A DNA stretch of 6,522 bases from assembly GCA_902385765.1 (NCBI GenBank), contig CABMGU010000089.1, positions 1-6,522 of the forward strand, in the 5' to 3' direction. A program made the translations under genes and the position numbers. This DNA is from an uncultured archaeon (lineage in GTDB: Archaea > Nanobdellota > Nanobdellia > Woesearchaeales > ARS49). The notes under the pieces are model-generated. The model saw only the letters and a list, made by a program, of their open reading frames with translations. It was not told the DNA's origin and made no database searches. The first letter of the stretch is position 1; every line of letters starts with the position of its first letter. Positions 5,032 to 6,522 of this stretch are shown in pieces.

Positions 5032-6252
5032 TTAGTAGTATGTTTCGGCTTGTTCCTTGTTTCTTAAGTGAGCAATGCCGAGTACTATGCCGAGTATGAC
5101 GAGCAGGACCACAAGCACTATCAGTATTGTTTCAAACACGCTTCTTGCTGTTGATTTGCTTTGAAGCACGTTTGTGGTCAATGTGAGCTCTTGTGTTTGC
5201 TCGCCTGAGCTTACTGTTGCTGTCAGTGAGTGTGCGCCTGCTGGTACGTCTTCGCTTAATTGTGCGTTGACAAAAATTGTTTGTGTCTGTCCAGCTGGTA
5301 CGACTAGTGTGCTTGTTGGTGTTATTGTTATTGTTGCCCAGTCTGCGCTTGGCACTGTTACTATGAATGTCTTGCTTGTCTTGCCGGCATTTGTAACTGT
5401 TACAGGGAATGTTGCTGTCTGTCCTGCTGTTGCGCTCTGCATCTGGTTGCCGAGTGTTATGGTTGTTTTTGGCTCAGCTTCGTTGCAGGTGTCGTCTGCG
5501 AGGACTGCCATTTCCTTTTTCTCTGATATTTTGTAGTGTCCTTGTGAGTATTCAACGTCAACAGTTGCGTCATAGTTGCCTGCTTTTGAGCATTTTGGTA
5601 TTCTGAGGAACATTTCTTCTGTTTCCTCTTGTTTGTCGTTGTTCTTTATATCCGCTATGTAGTTTGTCGCGCTTATGCCAAGGGCTGGTATGCTTACTGT
5701 TACTTTGACGTCAGTTTGGTCTTTCTCTCCGCTGTTTTGTACGCGGACAGTTGCCAATAATGCGCTTCCTGCCTTTACTGCGCCTGATGGGTTGAAGACT
5801 ACATCTTCAATTTTGAGTGCGTTTCTTGGAACGTCCAGTTTAAGATTGTAGTCTGCTACTCTTTCATCGCTGTATCTGTCAGAAATAATTATTCGGAGCT
5901 TGTATTCTGCTGAGTCAACATCCTCTGGTATCATTATGTTGAGCTTTTTGACGTATGTTACGCCTGAGTCTGCATCGAATAATTGTGATTTATCTGCTAT
6001 GTCTGAAACATCGCTGTACTCGTATCCTGAGATGAATGCGCGTACTTCTGCATCTTTGATGTTTGCAGTTGGTGTGAACTTGACTCTTACTTCGTAATCA
6101 GTTCCTCTTTCTAGTGAGAGTTTGTTTACTGCGTTTTCTTGCAGTATGGTATTGTCAATTTGAACCTCTTCGAGGTTTACTGGTAGCGCTGAAACTGCGC
6201 TTATGGCTGCTAGGAATAGTGCCATTATTGTTATTATGGTTATCTTGTTCAT
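5032..6252 (-). CDS. secreted, membrane-anchored CARDB/NEW3 surface protein (putative S-layer protein)
   Basis: This 406-residue protein has a clear signal peptide (1-22, hydrophobic core then SAVSA). An N-terminal beta domain (about 24-143) contains LERGTDYEVRVKF and AFISGYEYSD. A CARDB-like domain follows (about 145-250: DVVFNPSGAVKAGSALLATV and NSGEKDQTDVKVTV). A NEW3-like domain (265-362: TAGQTATFPVTVTNAG, WATITITP, VPAGQT) leads to one C-terminal membrane helix (373-394) and a short tail, NKEQAETYY. Cys221 and Cys256 could form a disulfide. The layout resembles proteins annotated as putative S-layer proteins in Woesearchaeota-type archaea, which is recognition from memory rather than a search. 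It is the first gene of an operon with the 798-residue protein, behind a strong TATA box. ATG 6252 is chosen over TTG 6342 because the latter touches the TATA box and lies upstream of the likely transcript start. Confidence 0.85.
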   Translation of the reverse strand: MNKITIITIMALFLAAISAVSALPVNLEEVQIDNTILQENAVNKLSLERGTDYEVRVKFTPTANIKDAEVRAFISGYEYSDVSDIADKSQLFDADSGVTYVKKLNIMIPEDVDSAEYKLRIIISDRYSDERVADYNLKLDVPRNALKIEDVVFNPSGAVKAGSALLATVRVQNSGEKDQTDVKVTVSIPALGISATNYIADIKNNDKQEETEEMFLRIPKCSKAGNYDATVDVEYSQGHYKISEKKEMAVLADDTCNEAEPKTTITLGNQMQSATAGQTATFPVTVTNAGKTSKTFIVTVPSADWATITITPTSTLVVPAGQTQTIFVNAQLSEDVPAGAHSLTATVSSGEQTQELTLTTNVLQSKSTARSVFETILIVLVVLLVILGIVLGIAHLRNKEQAETYY

Positions 6253-6256
6253 ATTT

Positions 6257-6263
6257 ACCCCCC
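6257..6263 (-). promoter_or_regulatory. ribosome binding site deciding the 406-residue start
   Basis: GGGGGGT on the minus strand can pair with the ACCUCC end of 16S rRNA with one G-U wobble. It lies four bases before ATG 6252, the spacing also seen for the permease. Confidence 0.6.
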
Positions 6264-6270
6264 GATGCCC

Positions 6271-6283
6271 AGAACAGCGTTCT
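6271..6283 (-). other. small leader hairpin upstream of the surface-protein operon
   Basis: AGAAC-GCT-GTTCT on the minus strand is an exact inverted repeat (5-base arms, 3-base loop) located just upstream of the ribosome site in the predicted leader of about 70 bases. It could be an mRNA stem or an operator; short repeats like this also arise by chance. Confidence 0.3.
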
Positions 6284-6337
6284 TCTATTAATGTTTTTCT
6301 ATTCTGGAGTAGTCTAACACTAATACCACCAATCAGT

Positions 6338-6366
6338 AACAACTTATATATAAAGCTTATGTTGTT
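6338..6366. repeat. inverted repeat flanking the TATA box
   Basis: AACAAC (6338-6343) and GTTGTT (6361-6366) are exact inverted arms separated by 17 bases that contain the TATA box. This could be an operator at which a dimeric regulator blocks or recruits TBP. The arms are short, so chance is possible. Confidence 0.3.
6343..6355 (-). promoter_or_regulatory. strong TATA box of the surface-protein operon
   Basis: CTTTATATATAAG on the minus strand is a near-consensus archaeal TATA box. Transcription is expected about 25 bases downstream, near 6320, leaving an unusually long leader of about 70 bases before ATG 6252. It separates the operon from the partial upstream gene and is the best promoter match in the window. 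Confidence 0.7.
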
Positions 6367-6522
6367 TACTCAATTATAACTTCTCTATACTTGATGCGGT
6401 GTATTGAGCCGGAATCAATGGTTATTTGTGCGTAGTATGTGCCTGGTTGGACGTCTTGCGGCAGTTCTATGTACATTGTCTTGCTCGCTCTTTTTCCGGT
6501 TGTCAGGTCCATTGGTCCAACA
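6366..6522 (-). CDS. C-terminal fragment of a surface beta-domain protein (partial)
   Basis: The minus strand is open from the right edge to a TAA at 6368-6366, giving 51 codons of a gene that starts outside the window. The residues (KTMYIELPQDVQPGTYYAQI, then a strand ending REVIIE) alternate hydrophobic and polar as in beta strands. They resemble the end of domain 1 of the neighbouring 406-residue protein (NIMIPEDVDSAEYKLRIIIS): both carry P-Q/E-D-V, a spacer, then tyrosine and an isoleucine-rich strand. It is therefore probably another extracellular beta-sandwich protein of the same cluster. It ends at the domain with no C-terminal membrane helix, so any anchoring would need to lie nearer its N-terminus. 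It was too short for routine ORF listing. Confidence 0.7.
   Translation of the reverse strand, partial: VGPMDLTTGKRASKTMYIELPQDVQPGTYYAQITIDSGSIHRIKYREVIIE

Noticed and set aside
6253..6342. TTG start 30 codons upstream of the 406-residue protein
   Set aside because: It abuts the TATA box, so the transcript would start downstream of it, and it would bury the signal peptide behind a polar extension.

Overview
The window looks like a chromosomal segment of an archaeon, most likely a DPANN lineage of the Woesearchaeota/Pacearchaeota type; this assignment is inferred from content, not from a marker gene. The supports are an archaeal-style tRNA-Trp without an encoded CCA, TATA boxes about 25-30 bases upstream of expected transcription starts, oligo-T termination, Shine-Dalgarno cores (GGT/GGTGA) placed a few bases before ATG, and large secreted or membrane-anchored proteins built of CARDB/NEW3-like beta-sandwich modules that resemble 'putative S-layer' proteins of these groups.

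Layout. Bases 1-477 (+) hold the C-terminal tail of a PolX-type DNA polymerase (PHP domain), then a 90-residue unknown protein 15 bases downstream. Bases 485-566 form a compact multi-stem inverted-repeat element. Bases 581-925 (+) encode a small DUF192 protein. Convergent with it and overlapping its end, bases 1265-919 (-) hold a gene of unknown family that has a promoter and ribosome site but is broken by an apparent one-base deletion near 1175-1177. Bases 1408-1335 (-) are tRNA-Trp(CCA), with its own TATA box and a T8 terminator. Diverging from it, bases 1502-2635 (+) encode an 11-helix amino acid permease of the aromatic/AAAP type.

The rest of the window is on the minus strand. A partial surface-protein gene enters from the right edge (stop at 6366). 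After a strong TATA box comes a two-gene operon: a 406-residue signal-peptide protein with a C-terminal anchor (6252-5032), then, 17 bases later, a 798-residue multi-domain membrane protein (5014-2618). The second carries three extracellular Ig-like modules, a long charged helix, five membrane segments, a PGF-pre-PGF-like beta domain and a cadherin-like module. Its 3' end overlaps the permease by 18 bases tail to tail.

The two operon proteins share a related NEW3-like module and probably act together at the cell envelope, one as a surface-layer component and the other as an envelope-spanning partner. The most notable points are the frameshifted minus-strand gene, the folded element before the DUF192 gene, the unusual topology of the 798-residue protein, and a G+T-rich plus strand that persists whichever strand is coding.
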